This document shows, piece after piece, positions 46,641 to 57,135 of a stretch of 64,000 nt of DNA (positions within the stretch are counted from its first letter, which is position 1; each line of letters starts with the position of its first letter). A model generated the notes under the pieces. That model saw only the letters and a program-made list of their open reading frames with translations. It was not told the DNA's origin and ran no database searches. Both the position numbers and the translations under genes were made by a program. The stretch covers positions 180,287-244,286 of the forward strand of contig ML976992.1 of assembly GCA_010015675.1 (NCBI GenBank). The letters run 5' to 3'. Source of the DNA: Byssothecium circinans (taxonomy: Eukaryota > Ascomycota > Dothideomycetes > Pleosporales > Massarinaceae).

Positions 46641-48419
46641 TCACCAGCTCACCCACTCTACACTCTGACACCCCTCTTCCACTCCCTCCACCCTCTTCAA
46701 AATCATCACCCTCGCCGTCTGCTTCTCCCTCATAATATCCGTATTCACATTATGCACTCTAGCATAGCCCAGAACGTCCTCCGCTCTCTTGAGCTTTTCG
46801 GATATTGGGTCCTGTTCATATGGTTGTTCCTCTTCAATTTCCACAATTCGCTTCGCTATCGCTGCCTGAATAGGTCCAATGGAACTGCCATCTTGCTTTG
46901 AGCTTTCGAGCAAAGAGATGGCTCGGCGGCGAGTTGGTCCATCACGGCATTTGAGCGCCGTCCAGTACAATGAGAAGATGATACCTGCATCCAGCACGAA
47001 GACTGGACGACCTGTCTTCCTACCGCTGACGTTTAATCGCGGCGATGATAAAGGTGTCGATGTCCGTGAGCTCTGTGATCTAGCGCTATTCACCGCAAGG
47101 GAATCGGCAGTCAAGTAAGAGTCGGAGTCATTGGAGCTCTCATCATCGGTGCCTTGTGGGTCTTCTTGTAACTCGGCTGCGAACTTTATGATATCCTCAA
47201 AAGCCCATTGATAGTTATCTAGTAACCGTTCGGTATCGTCGAAACTACTCTCGAGTAAAGTCATCATCGTTCGGTGATGTATCCGCATGACTAGGAATTT
47301 GTCGAATTCATGAGTGTTTTCTGAGGCGGCGAGGAGTGGCTGGATGGCGCGTTCCCAGTGTAGAAATTGTCCTTCGAGCATTAATCGTTCCATCCAGGCA
47401 TCTGGTCTCGCGCTGTGTAGCGGCGCGAGGCCACCCACTAAGCTGTATTGGTCAGACAGTTTGTTATGCAAGGGGCTGTTAACTTACTCATGAACGCGAT
47501 CCCCTAGCCAGTACAGGCATTGCAAAGCTTCAAACGACGATCTGAAGTTTGGCTCAAGATACATATCCGTACCAACATCATTCGCCGACTCCGAACACTC
47601 AGGAATGGTCGTGTCGTTTTGCTGTTGCCGACCCAGCATGATGGAAGCTTGGATATCTAACCGAGCGCACATTGGAATAATGTCTCGAAACAAATGAGCC
47701 GCGCATTCAAGACAGTCATGATCGAGTGATGTCATACCCAACTGAGCCTGTGCCTCCTTGACAATCTTCAAACACCCGTCCAAATGATGCAGGGCTGCTG
47801 CATTGTTTCCCCGGACGGTCTCCAGCGATATGAAAAGCAAACCACACATAAGAGCCCTGAGTCTGGATTCTTGAGCCGCGTCTGACGTCTCTTTGATCAG
47901 GTTCTTGATCGCTTTACTGTAGTGTTGGGCTGCGTATGCGTACTGTGGTGCTTGCGCTGCAGTTCTTGCATTATTTTTGAAATCTTCATGCGAGCATGCT
48001 AAAGCGATGACGGCATGTCGAACAGCGGCCGAAGAATGTGATTCTTGAAGCACCAGTTTTGGCCAGTGGTCATCATCGAAAAACCAGGAAAGCTCGTATA
48101 CGGCTTGGGTCCGGAAATAGTCGAAGTGGCGTCTGCTGCGGTCGTCTTCGAAGCCATCGGTGACAGGCCGCTGTGGAGCTACGACTACGATCCATTCGCG
48201 GTTGTTTTTGTATCCTTCACATTTGCGACCGGTGTTTATGCACTTTTCACACGATGGGCGTTGTTCATCACATTTTACTCGTCGGGCCCTGGTAATTTAC
48301 TTGTTAATACGCCTTTGGGCATAGCGCAGCCCCACAAATTGGATGATGACTTACTTGCAGGTGTGGCATCCAGTCCTCACTTTGGGGTGGCTTGCTCGAG
48401 TTCGCTTCTTTGTGGGCAT
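46641..48419 (-). CDS. Zn2Cys6 fungal transcription factor
   Basis: 555 residues from exons 48419-48355, 48288-47488 and 47442-46641 (introns 66 and 45 nt, both GTAAGT donors). The binuclear zinc cluster is assembled across intron 1: Cys at 18, 21, 28, 35, 38 and 45 (C-x2-C-x6-C-x6-C-x2-C-x6-C), including CHTCKARRVKCDEQRPSC. Without splicing no cluster is visible. The remainder resembles the fungal-specific transcription-factor domain (Fungal_trans_2 type): VRHAVIALACSHEDF, AQHYSKAIKNL, LMCGLLFISLETVRGN and AALHHLDGCLKIV. An acidic Ser-rich patch lies near residue 420 (GTDDESSNDSDS). The start is MPTKKRTRAS; an upstream in-frame ATG exists at 48548. Target pathway is unknown; no metabolic cluster is adjacent. 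Confidence 0.92.
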
Positions 48420-49325
48420 TTCCGAATGTGTTTTTGAAAGGGCTTCAACTACTGTTGGTATAGATGTTTGGTTAGGCGAGTACTGGAGGCTATATGTCCC
48501 GGAGTTGTCCAAGTGACTGCAAAGTAGCAGCTCAATCTGCTTACTCACTGAGGTTCCTCATGCTCAGACGTCCTCCAAAGTGACACTAGAGGCCCAGGAG
48601 TCAAGTTTTTCGTCCGAGCTCTACCAAACCCGGGTTGACGGGACGCATTGTTTGCCTTGGGCTGGCTATGCGGAAACCGTGTGGTTTTCCTTTGCGGTGA
48701 GGATAGCAGCCTACTAAGATAAGCCGGAGGATTCTTGGCGGCGAAGGCATGGTATCGCCCTACTTACTCATCAACACGCTAGAGTCTAGCTGGAAAAAAT
48801 GTACGAGCAGGCCAATCAACGGCCAGGTGGATGCTACTCGCTTGCCAAAAGTAGATGTCAGCTGTGAGCTGTGGTCGGCCATGGTCGACGTGTTGAAGCA
48901 GCTGAGCCTGAGCGTCACGATATTGTCGACGAAAGGATTGAGCTTCATAAGCTTTTTGGGATTGGTGGACTTTGGATAGCCTTAGTAAGTTGAATGCCGA
49001 AGGCTGAAGGGCTGGAGTTCTATAAAGCGCGGGAGCAGCTCAGCTTCTGCTGGAAGGACCTATGCATCGTGAGGCTGGAATGCAAATGCGGAATGAATAT
49101 AATCAAAAACTTCGACCTTGACGGCTGAACAAAACAAGTATAAATTGTTAGCATGAGTGGACGTACCGGTGGATAGCGGTTTCGAAATGATCATTTGGTT
49201 AAGACCAAGTCTTAGGTGTGAATCCCCGGAATGCCTGCTTGTACGTAAAGCAAAAGAGATATCTCGTCCTTGGCAAGCCTGTCTTTGTTGAATCTTAACG
49301 GAAACCTTAATTACCCAGGTATGCT
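48420..49325. other. Intergenic, no gene seen
   Basis: Promoter side of the Zn2Cys6 gene and downstream sequence of the candidate at 49326-49706. Short frames only. Confidence 0.45.
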
Positions 49326-49706
49326 TCAATACCATTGGTTGTTAGTAGTAACAGGAGGATAGTATGACTTAATCCCGGCGAAGACCAATTGATTAGTTCG
49401 GGGGAAACTATTGCTCTCCATATCGGCTTCATCTTCCCATGGGTCTTCTAGAGGGGTTGGAAACGGATACGTAGAGCTTACCTCATCACGTTTTCGAGTA
49501 GATGGAATGCATAGAATTGTTCGTTGGGGCTGTGCTCGCAAGACACTGTGTCAGACATAACCAAAGGTTTCCCTTATGATATGTCAACCATCAGCCTGTG
49601 GGAGGTGTCGATAGCAGTTTTCTTCTAATGGGGACGTCAAAAGAGGTGCGATACTTGGTTTCGACCCTGACTGGTTAGATCTGAACTCGGAAGGCGCCAT
49701 GGCCAT
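49326..49706 (-). CDS. Candidate small gene or relic
   Basis: Coding-like segments follow each other on the minus strand. One starts MAMAPSEFRSNQSGSKPS at 49706 and runs to LPQADG. A later frame holds EDPWEDEADMESNSFPRTN and ends NNQWY at 49326. A GTTGAC donor and a GACACAG acceptor lie between them, but the best splice gives the other frame (EHSPNEQFYAFHLLENVM), which then needs a second intron (GTAAGC...CAATAG) to reach the same C-terminus. The reading frame is therefore unresolved. No family is recognised. Confidence 0.3.
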
Positions 49707-50647
49707 TGTCGGAAGTCATCGCTAGCCAAGGTATCAACGAGGATCCATGTATATATTGCAGATACAATTAGTCTTCACCCTTCTTTCGGAGTCACTCTGT
49801 CTCTAATACCGCCGTCGCTGTCGTCAGCTCAAGTGCCGTGACGTGATGGGTGTGGTGAGGACGTTTCGAATGTTAAACGCTTCGACCAATACTACCATGG
49901 TAACCACAGAACACCATGCGCCTCATTCACCGCCCGAATGCCCATGTGGATTAATTTGCAATAGAAACTTTCTAATGAGCAGTTGTTGTAAATAGATCTT
50001 AGTCTAGATGAGTTATCGTGCATTGCGGGGATTGAGTAGTCTAGCTAAATTTAAACCTGAGCGTCATACTTCTACTCATAATGTGCAGGTAGGGATCAGA
50101 CCTCTTTGAGTGATCCTCTCAAGAGTAAGACTTTTAGTCAGAGAGAGTATATATGCAGATCTCTATTATGGAAAAACATCACAAGATGAAGAAGCAGTGA
50201 CGCAGCCACTCACGGCCCCTGTCGCTGCAGGCGCCTAACAAAAACATGCCACCAATGCACGATGAGCTCCCAAGTGCATACGCAAGCTTGATGAAAAAAG
50301 GTTTCAATTCGAAACAAAACTTTGATGATCGCAATGATAGTGCCAATGGGCTCGTTGTAGCAGCTCATGACACATCCGCTCACGATGGTCGCGTGGGTTT
50401 CACTGTGTGCCTTCAATTTTACGAACCACGAGAAAGACAGGAAACAATCGAGCACGCACACATGTATTACGCTGTAACTACGAGCAAGAAAACAAGCATA
50501 CTTTTATAATACACGAGATGACTCCATCCATCATCCGCCCTCAACATCATTAACATCTCGTTCACCATGAAACCGTGAATCCTACCAGAAGCCAAGGTCT
50601 CAGTCCATAACAATGCATAAACCGTGACCACACTCCCCCAAGTTTAT
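49707..50647. other. Intergenic, no gene seen
   Basis: Left part is the possible promoter of the candidate at 49326-49706; right part is the 3' UTR side of the CFEM gene. Overlapping frames at 50210-50509 on both strands have no motif. Confidence 0.45.
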
Positions 50648-51287
50648 TTACAAAGCTAGGAAGGCAATGGCGGCAGCACCGAGGACGCCAGCAGCCGGGG
50701 CAAAGCGGGAGGCAGCGCCGGGGAACGCGGACGGCGAGGGAGAACTGGTGGGTGAAGTACCGTTTGCGGAGGGCCTAGGAGCGCCGGAAGCAGAGGAAGA
50801 GGGGGCAGCACTGCTTTTGGATGGAGCAGCAGAAGTGGCGGCCCCACCAGTCCGAGTGGGCGAGCCAGAGCTGCCTCCGCTGGGTGTGGGACTGGCGCTG
50901 GCGGAAGCAGAAGCAGAAGAAGGCGCCGCGGTGGAGGATGCGGCGACAGAGCTGGGGACGGAGACGGTCACGCCAGCAGCCTTGCAAGTTCCCTCAACGC
51001 CGGAGATGACGGCAGCTTGGTCAGAGGCAGAGCATGCCTTTTGGACACAAGGAGTGACGGCAGAGATCAGCGTGTCGAACTTCTTGCAATGGCAAGCGAA
51101 GTCGGTCAACTGGGCGCAACCATCAGAGCCAAGGGGCCCCAAGAAGCAAGAAAGCTAAACATCTATTAGTGTTTGATATCTCCATGTCAGGTGGGTTGAG
51201 ACGTACAGCGCAAGACGGGATATTGTCAAGCTGAGCGGTGGCAACGGAGGCCAAAGAGATGAGAGCGGCGGCAACGAAGGTCTTCAT
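50648..51287 (-). CDS. CFEM-domain GPI-anchored protein
   Basis: A cell-wall/plasma-membrane protein of 195 residues. Exons 51287-51207 and 51154-50648 flank a 52-nt phase-0 intron (GTACGT...GTTTAG). Signal peptide MKTFVAAALISLASVATA. The CFEM domain begins at LDNIPSCALSCF, with the intron between its first two Cys. It has eight cysteines (SC, SC, GC, AC, HC, PC, AC, TC) and the characteristic DFACHCKK, where the Asp four residues before the first of the two Cys (D-x3-C-x-C) is placed like the heme-coordinating Asp of Csa2-type CFEM proteins (an analogy, not shown here). A long Ser/Ala/Pro-rich stalk and a hydrophobic end (GVLGAAAIAFLAL) suggest a GPI anchor. Possible roles are heme/iron capture, wall function or host interaction. 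Confidence 0.93.
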
Positions 51288-53495
51288 TTTGACTGATGTG
51301 TTGAAATTGATGCGAATCTCACAGGCGGGAGTTATTGATATGAAATTGATCAAGTGTGTAAACGACAGGTTTCGGAGACGAGCTGCTTGAACAAAGAGCC
51401 GCCATGACCTTTAAATACCATAGGCCTAGTGGTCCCAGCTCTGTTATGACAACCAAACCTCAGGGGGTTGCCCTTCGGCATCACATGTGGGGAACCATGC
51501 ATGCTTCAAGAAAACCTGGGGGATGTTCGTACGCAAGTTTTGACCCCAACCGCGGCATTACCCCATGGGGCTTGACTCCGCAAATGAGTGGTTGATCGAG
51601 ATGGAGCAACTGCCTGCAATGTCCAAATCGCCATGGCTGTCGATGCAGGCTCAATTATTGTTTCGAGAGAAGACCAAGCAGGATAGAGGAAACGATTGGC
51701 TGCGATGACACACCCTTTTCGTTGGGACTGCTGGTTGGCGGCGAAGCCGTGAAAGCAAGCAGGGATGTGTCCCAATAGAGTTAGGAGTGAATGCACCCGA
51801 CGCCACAAATTGCGCGCTAGACCACCCGGGATGGGACAGAGCGCCTTACAAGCCTTCGGAACAGACTTCTTGTAGTTAGATGCGAGCTTGGAATCTGGGG
51901 AAAATGTGGAGGCCAAGCACGCATGCGCAACATTCAGCCACTCAACGGCGGGACCGAAGGCACTGCAACTGTGACCACAGCTGTTGAAGGCGAGACGATA
52001 TTTCAAGTGCGATGGAGGCTGGACAGAAGTGTGGCAACACCCTGCGCCCGTCGCATTAATCTGCCAAAACCCAACGACCAATGTACCCACGGTGCCCCCG
52101 GAAGAAACCCCGCGTCGCCCTTTACCCCTCCTGGAGATTAGCCCGGCTGAGCCAAACCAAACCGGAACGGCTGCCTATTGGAAACGCGGAGATGGCTTTC
52201 GTTGGTGGGATTGTGCAGAACTGTATTGTCCAGTAGGGATTTCTGGAAGAAGTGTGACGGTAAGCTACGACATTGCATGCAGCAACCCCAAAGCGAGCAA
52301 GACGATGGTCGGCTCGTCTGGCCGACACAAGCAACGCTGGTGCAGGAAAGGGTACCTGCATCTGCTTGTGAGTGCTCCTCCAGCTGGATCATCTCCCAAG
52401 GCTGGACTGGAGTGCCAAAGACGGGGCAAGAGCTGGATTTTGGCATTGTTGTTTGAGGAAAAACCATCCAATTTTTCCGGAACCCACAGAGAATAATGAA
52501 GGTTTGGCTGGGCGAGACATACTTCCTCGGCAGCATGTGCCTGTGCGCCCCAAAACGTATCCTGGATGACGGATGAGCTGGGAACGAGCTTGTTGCTGGA
52601 AGTCGATCCTCTAGAGAAGCAGGCTACCCTTGCTAGCACAATTTGCATAAACCTGCGAGCATTCCCACAGCATCAGCGGTGCGTGCCGTAGAGCAAGGTG
52701 CGAAACTTAGACATGGCGTGAGTATGGTCAGGCGGCAGAATCTAGAGTGCGGCTTGCCGGTGGTTTGGTTTCGTGCAATTATGAAGTCGACGAGGTTTCG
52801 GTTCTCTGTGAATGGCGCGTATCGAAGAGGACCGTCCATTCTTCCCAAACGGCAAGAACGTGGAACGTCGAACAAACCGGTGTACGAAAGCACGCGTCTT
52901 TGAATATCCCGGATTGTCTAGATCGCGCGTCCCATGGTGCTGGTACGGAAGTTGTTGCAGGATGCAAGTCAGAAGTGACATACCAGCATAGGGCGTCCAG
53001 GCATTGAGTAGAAGGGCGGCCGATGATGGCAAGAATAGAAAGGGGCGGCAGATGTGGTTTTAAAGAAATCGGATTGCAGCATGGCGACATGCAGCGTTGT
53101 GATCACACCATGCCAAGAGGCAACGTGGTCAAAATACCGCCGGTATTACACACGGGACGTACTTGTAAAGCGAAATCGTACATGGCTCAAATATACCATT
53201 TTTCGGGCTGATTGTTTCGAGCCGAGCTTGCGTAGGCTGTCCACGAGCGTCTTTGTTGCTCAGAAAGAGGCATTAGAGGTCTGTCTCATGCAGATCGAAG
53301 TCTCGTCAGAATCCTCGATCAATGACCTCTTCAACTTGTCGTGTTTTGCTCTGATACGAACGTCTTCATATAGCCAGAAAAAGAACCCCAAAAATGTCCA
53401 GAAACTGAATGATAAGGAGAAGTAAAGCCCGCCAAATACAGGAAACTGGCAATTTCATATGGTGGTAGAACATCTCGGCGTTACTGTCTTTTCCC
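51288..53495. other. 2.2-kb gene-poor stretch
   Basis: It contains the CFEM promoter at the left. Long overlapping frames at 51506-52090 (-, 194 codons), 51984-52496 (+, 170) and 52138-52536 (-, 132) have no domains, and none gains support from splicing. No gene is called. Confidence 0.45.
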
Positions 53496-54255
53496 CTACC
53501 GCGATGTTGCGTGCTCCACGACGTCCGGAAAGTCCGCTTGTGGCTTCCACTCCCTGTTGGAGCTCTTTGTAGATGTGTCTGAAGTCACAATCGGGCTTGA
53601 ATGATGGTTTCTTGCAAAAGTTCTGGAAACCCGCTGTGACTCGATTATTTCGGCAGTGAACGAGAAAACTGTCTGTAGAAAGTTGTCTACTGTGTCGTCG
53701 GAGAGAAGGTTCCTGATATCGATGACGCTTTTGAAAGGGTCCACCATTGTGGCCGCAACCCGTTTGTGAATAATAGTGTTTAGCTCCAGAAGGTTAAGCG
53801 CCTTATTCCAACGCTCCATCGATGATTGCACGATTAATCTAGGATAGTATGTCAGTCAAATAGCAAGCCACTCGAGTTCTCAGGAGGGGCAGGCTTACGG
53901 ATTTGAGGACTGTCCTTTGGCAGGTGTCCACATGTTCGCGTGCGGCTTTCAGGATCTGCGCGGCGGTCGACGCAGTGTTCATATCGGCCATCATCTCTTT
54001 GGTGTCTCGTGTCGTCACTTGGAGATTGAACAAGAGTAGCAGTTTTGACTGTTGGAGAATATTTTTCCATTCTTCGGTGCTGAGGTTCAGTCCACCTCTT
54101 GTGGCTCCTGCTACCCTGGCTGTCCGCTTCCATGCCCCTTCTTTCGCTATCTCCTCTCGTCTCGCTTGTCTTTTCAAGCTTACCGGTTTTCGTCCGGGAG
54201 TGCTAAAGGATGGGAAAGTGTGCTCCTTTTTCGTGATCCCCATCGTATTTCGCAT
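53496..54255 (-). CDS. Unknown protein, frame ambiguous
   Basis: Two coding-like blocks are on the minus strand. The upstream block (54255-53899) starts MRNTMGITKKEHTFPSFS and ends around AAREHVDTCQRTVLKS. The downstream block (53838-53496) includes MERWNKALNLLELNTII and ends VVEHATSR. Between them is a good intron, 53898-53839 (GTAAGC, TTGACTGAC branch, TCCTAG, 60 nt). Joining it from the upstream frame gives a quick stop; joining from the frame that begins ATG at 53933 (MWTPAKGQSSN) enters the downstream block cleanly and makes 125 residues. Either there are two alternative products, or a frameshift has split one gene. Product unknown; no domain is recognised. Confidence 0.4.
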
Positions 54256-54900
54256 GCAGAGGAGAGAAGGTCGCTGTAGAAGACGCCGCGGGGGTTAAGT
54301 CCTTCAAAGGCTTGCGACCTCACGATGGCCGGAAAAGCGACTTTCACCTTTACTACGTAGAATCGGAGTAGGCGCAATCCTAATACAGTGATTGATGCTC
54401 ACCCAGAGCTAGGCTGGGATTGGTCATGACCTGGAGCTTGTAAACTAGAGTTACCTGACGCAAACAAGTCACCTAGTCTCTTACTCCATGGTAGGTGCAA
54501 ACGAGTTTAGGTTGAGGTGAAGTGAACGACCATGGGCAACCCATTGATATGGAGCCATCAAGAAATAAGGCCTTCTGACCCATGGTCAGCTCCAAACAAG
54601 GAACGAAGGTGAGCGGACGGGGGAAGGCGCATTATTTATATACACGATTGGACCAGATGTATATCAAAAAGTCCAATCGCATGTGTGCTGCTGATAAACT
54701 TGAGTTTGTTGTACTGACAGAGAGTGGGGTGAAGTTTGGGATCCCAGCTTTTAATGTTCGCTATCGTTATTCACTAGCGTCATTACATCATCAAGGTTAC
54801 GTAATCAGCCTTCTTCAATCTCATGGAACCGCGCGAAGAAAGTTATCATCGCGACTGACAGCATTATCGCTCTTAGTCCAACCCACCACAGCCCCTCACC
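54256..54900. other. Divergent intergenic region upstream of PRP46
   Basis: Promoter region for PRP46 (plus) and the unknown minus gene. A plus frame from 54582 overlaps the start of PRP46 in another frame and is not considered real. Confidence 0.5.
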
Positions 54901-56319
54901 ATGGCCGAAATAATAGCAGATCAGCTTGCCCGCACCTCCGCGAAACGAACCCGCGAAATCTTCGCTGCAGACACCCTCGCATACCCCGACATAAGCCTCG
55001 AAAGCACGCGAATAACAACACGCATCCACCAAGAATACCACAATGTGGCCGAGCTCCCACCCGCGCTTGCAACAAAAATGGCGGTCGCAGCCTCCACAGC
55101 GGCAGAAAAAAGGCGGAAAATAAAGAATGCGAATGCGGAGGAACAGGCCTCAGATCCCAAGGTGCGGAAGATGATAGAAGCATCCTCTGAGAAGGCGGGC
55201 AAGGCGAAAGATGCGCAGACAATGGCTTTGACGGTGAGGAGCGGTAAAGGCGCAGCGCCAAATGCGAATGGGCCCACACCGATGCGGGATACGCCGTCAA
55301 ACGCATTGGTGAGGAAGGACACAGTCAAGCAGGTGAAGCCCGAGTGGCATGCGCCGTGGAAGGTCATGAGGGTCATCAGTGGGCATATGGGCTGGGTGCG
55401 CTCAGTAGCGGTAGAACCGGACAATCAATGGTTCGCGACTGGAGCCGCGGATCGAACGATCAAGATCTGGGATTTGGCTAGTGGTCGTCTGAAGTTGACA
55501 TTGACGGGGCACATCAGCGCTGTTCGCGGCCTTGCCGTCTCTCCTCGACATCCTTACCTTTTCTCTTGCGGCGAGGATAAAATGGTCAAGTGCTGGGATC
55601 TGGAGACGAACAAGGTCATCCGACACTACCACGGCCACCTTTCCGGCGTCTACTCGCTGAGCCTACACCCTACACTCGATGTATTGGTCACCGGAGGACG
55701 AGACGGAGTGGCGAGGGTGTGGGACATGAGGACTCGCACTAACGTACACGTCATGAGTGGTCACAAGGGCACGATCGCAGACTTACAGTGTCAAGAAGCC
55801 GATCCGCAGGTCATCACAGGCTCCATGGACTCGACGATACGACTATGGGATCTAGCAGCGAACAAGACAATGGCCGTTTTGACACACCACAAGAAATCCG
55901 TGCGCGCGCTTTCCATCCACCCCACGGAATTCACATTCGCCTCTGGATCTGCAGCCTCGATAAAGCAGTGGAAATGCCCCGAAGGAGCCTTCATGCAGAA
56001 CTTTTCGGGCCACAACGCAATCATCAACACACTCTCTGTCAACGAAGACAACGTCATGTTCTCCGGCGCCGACGACGGCAGTGTATCGTTTTGGGACTGG
56101 AAGACGGGCCATCGTTTTCAGAGCACGGATTCGATTGCGCAACCTGGTTCACTTGATGCAGAAGCTGGCATCATGTGCTCTACTTTTGACAAGACTGGTC
56201 TGCGCCTTATTACGGGAGAAAGCGATAAGAGTATCAAGATTTGGAAGCAAGATGAGCAGGCTACGGAAGAGTCCTATCCTTTGGACTGGAAGCCGACACT
56301 GGGTCGTCAGAAGTTTTAA
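54901..56319 (+). CDS. PRP46: Pre-mRNA splicing factor PRP46 (PLRG1)
   Basis: WD40 protein of the Prp19-associated (NTC-related) complex, acting in spliceosome activation; orthologue of plant PRL1 and human PLRG1. Single exon, 472 residues, with start [21 protein letters not shown]. The N-terminal 150 residues are helical and basic and include [13 protein letters not shown]. The conserved linker [20 protein letters not shown] then leads into seven WD repeats (about 165-460). Repeat ends seen: [66 protein letters not shown] and [11 protein letters not shown]. The family-typical [20 protein letters not shown] is present. Lack of introns is a contrast to most neighbours. Confidence 0.96.
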   Translation: MAEIIADQLARTSAKRTREIFAADTLAYPDISLESTRITTRIHQEYHNVAELPPALATKMAVAASTAAEKRRKIKNANAEEQASDPKVRKMIEASSEKAGKAKDAQTMALTVRSGKGAAPNANGPTPMRDTPSNALVRKDTVKQVKPEWHAPWKVMRVISGHMGWVRSVAVEPDNQWFATGAADRTIKIWDLASGRLKLTLTGHISAVRGLAVSPRHPYLFSCGEDKMVKCWDLETNKVIRHYHGHLSGVYSLSLHPTLDVLVTGGRDGVARVWDMRTRTNVHVMSGHKGTIADLQCQEADPQVITGSMDSTIRLWDLAANKTMAVLTHHKKSVRALSIHPTEFTFASGSAASIKQWKCPEGAFMQNFSGHNAIINTLSVNEDNVMFSGADDGSVSFWDWKTGHRFQSTDSIAQPGSLDAEAGIMCSTFDKTGLRLITGESDKSIKIWKQDEQATEESYPLDWKPTLGRQKF

Positions 56320-57135
56320 ACTGGTCATGCATGGTTGGCCGTGGGAAGCGCGGATGTACCTTCAGACGATGAAGCTGGTTCCGCAAACATCCAGCGTGAG
56401 CGTGTATAACAGAGGGGGTGGGAAGAACGGTGGCATTGCAAATGGAGTTTTGTACTGAGTAGATATTTCAAGACAATTTGATACCCATATTCACACATTC
56501 GGACTTGCAATCCTGTCTCTCTCATATCCAGTTATAAACAACTCGGAATCAATCCATGCCATGGGGAAACAATGACACGGCAGACATGATCGCTCTCACA
56601 TATCCTACACTATCAACACATCTATATATAGTACATATATCCCTAACAGACAAACGTTGCCAAAAAAGACCATCAAACACCAATGCAGCCGCCGCAAAAA
56701 TGCTACAACCAGCACAAAACGCCATCACAATGCCCATAATCTTACATCTTTGCGTCCTTCGCACAATACTCAATACATATTCCGAACGGCATAGGATTCT
56801 AGATCCTCTGTCTTTGCTCCCTCCTTTTCCTTTCCTCCCCATCCCACTCCCCCACTGATAACTACACAACTCGTCCGCAATTCTTCCTACCTAAACACAA
56901 GTCCTTGAACTTCCATGTCTTTCTCCGTTCTTACCGCCGGTTGATTTCCTCGCCCCAGCCCTTCTCTTTTCGAGCTTGGCTTTGACGCTACGAAAAAGCG
57001 GAATTGGCCCGTTTCGATGCAAAGGAGTGTCTGGTCGGCAACTGTGGATGGAATCGAGAGGAGGCGGTGGGCTTTTGCTTGAGAGGTGAGGTTCCGAGTA
57101 GGATCTCTGAGGCGTGAGCATACGGCTTGGTAGCG
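56320..57135. other. Convergent intergenic, small frame at 56891-57121
   Basis: Between the PRP46 stop (plus) and the RNase III-like gene stop (minus). A 76-codon minus frame, 57121-56891, begins 14 nt after the upstream stop and is Pro/Ser/Lys-rich (SVKAKLEKRRAGARKS). It could be a separate small ORF or simply 3' UTR; no splice linking it to the upstream gene was found. Confidence 0.4.

Noticed and set aside
51506..52496. Overlapping 194-codon (-) and 170-codon (+) frames
   Set aside because: Both strands are open over the same sequence with no recognisable domain, so neither is favoured.
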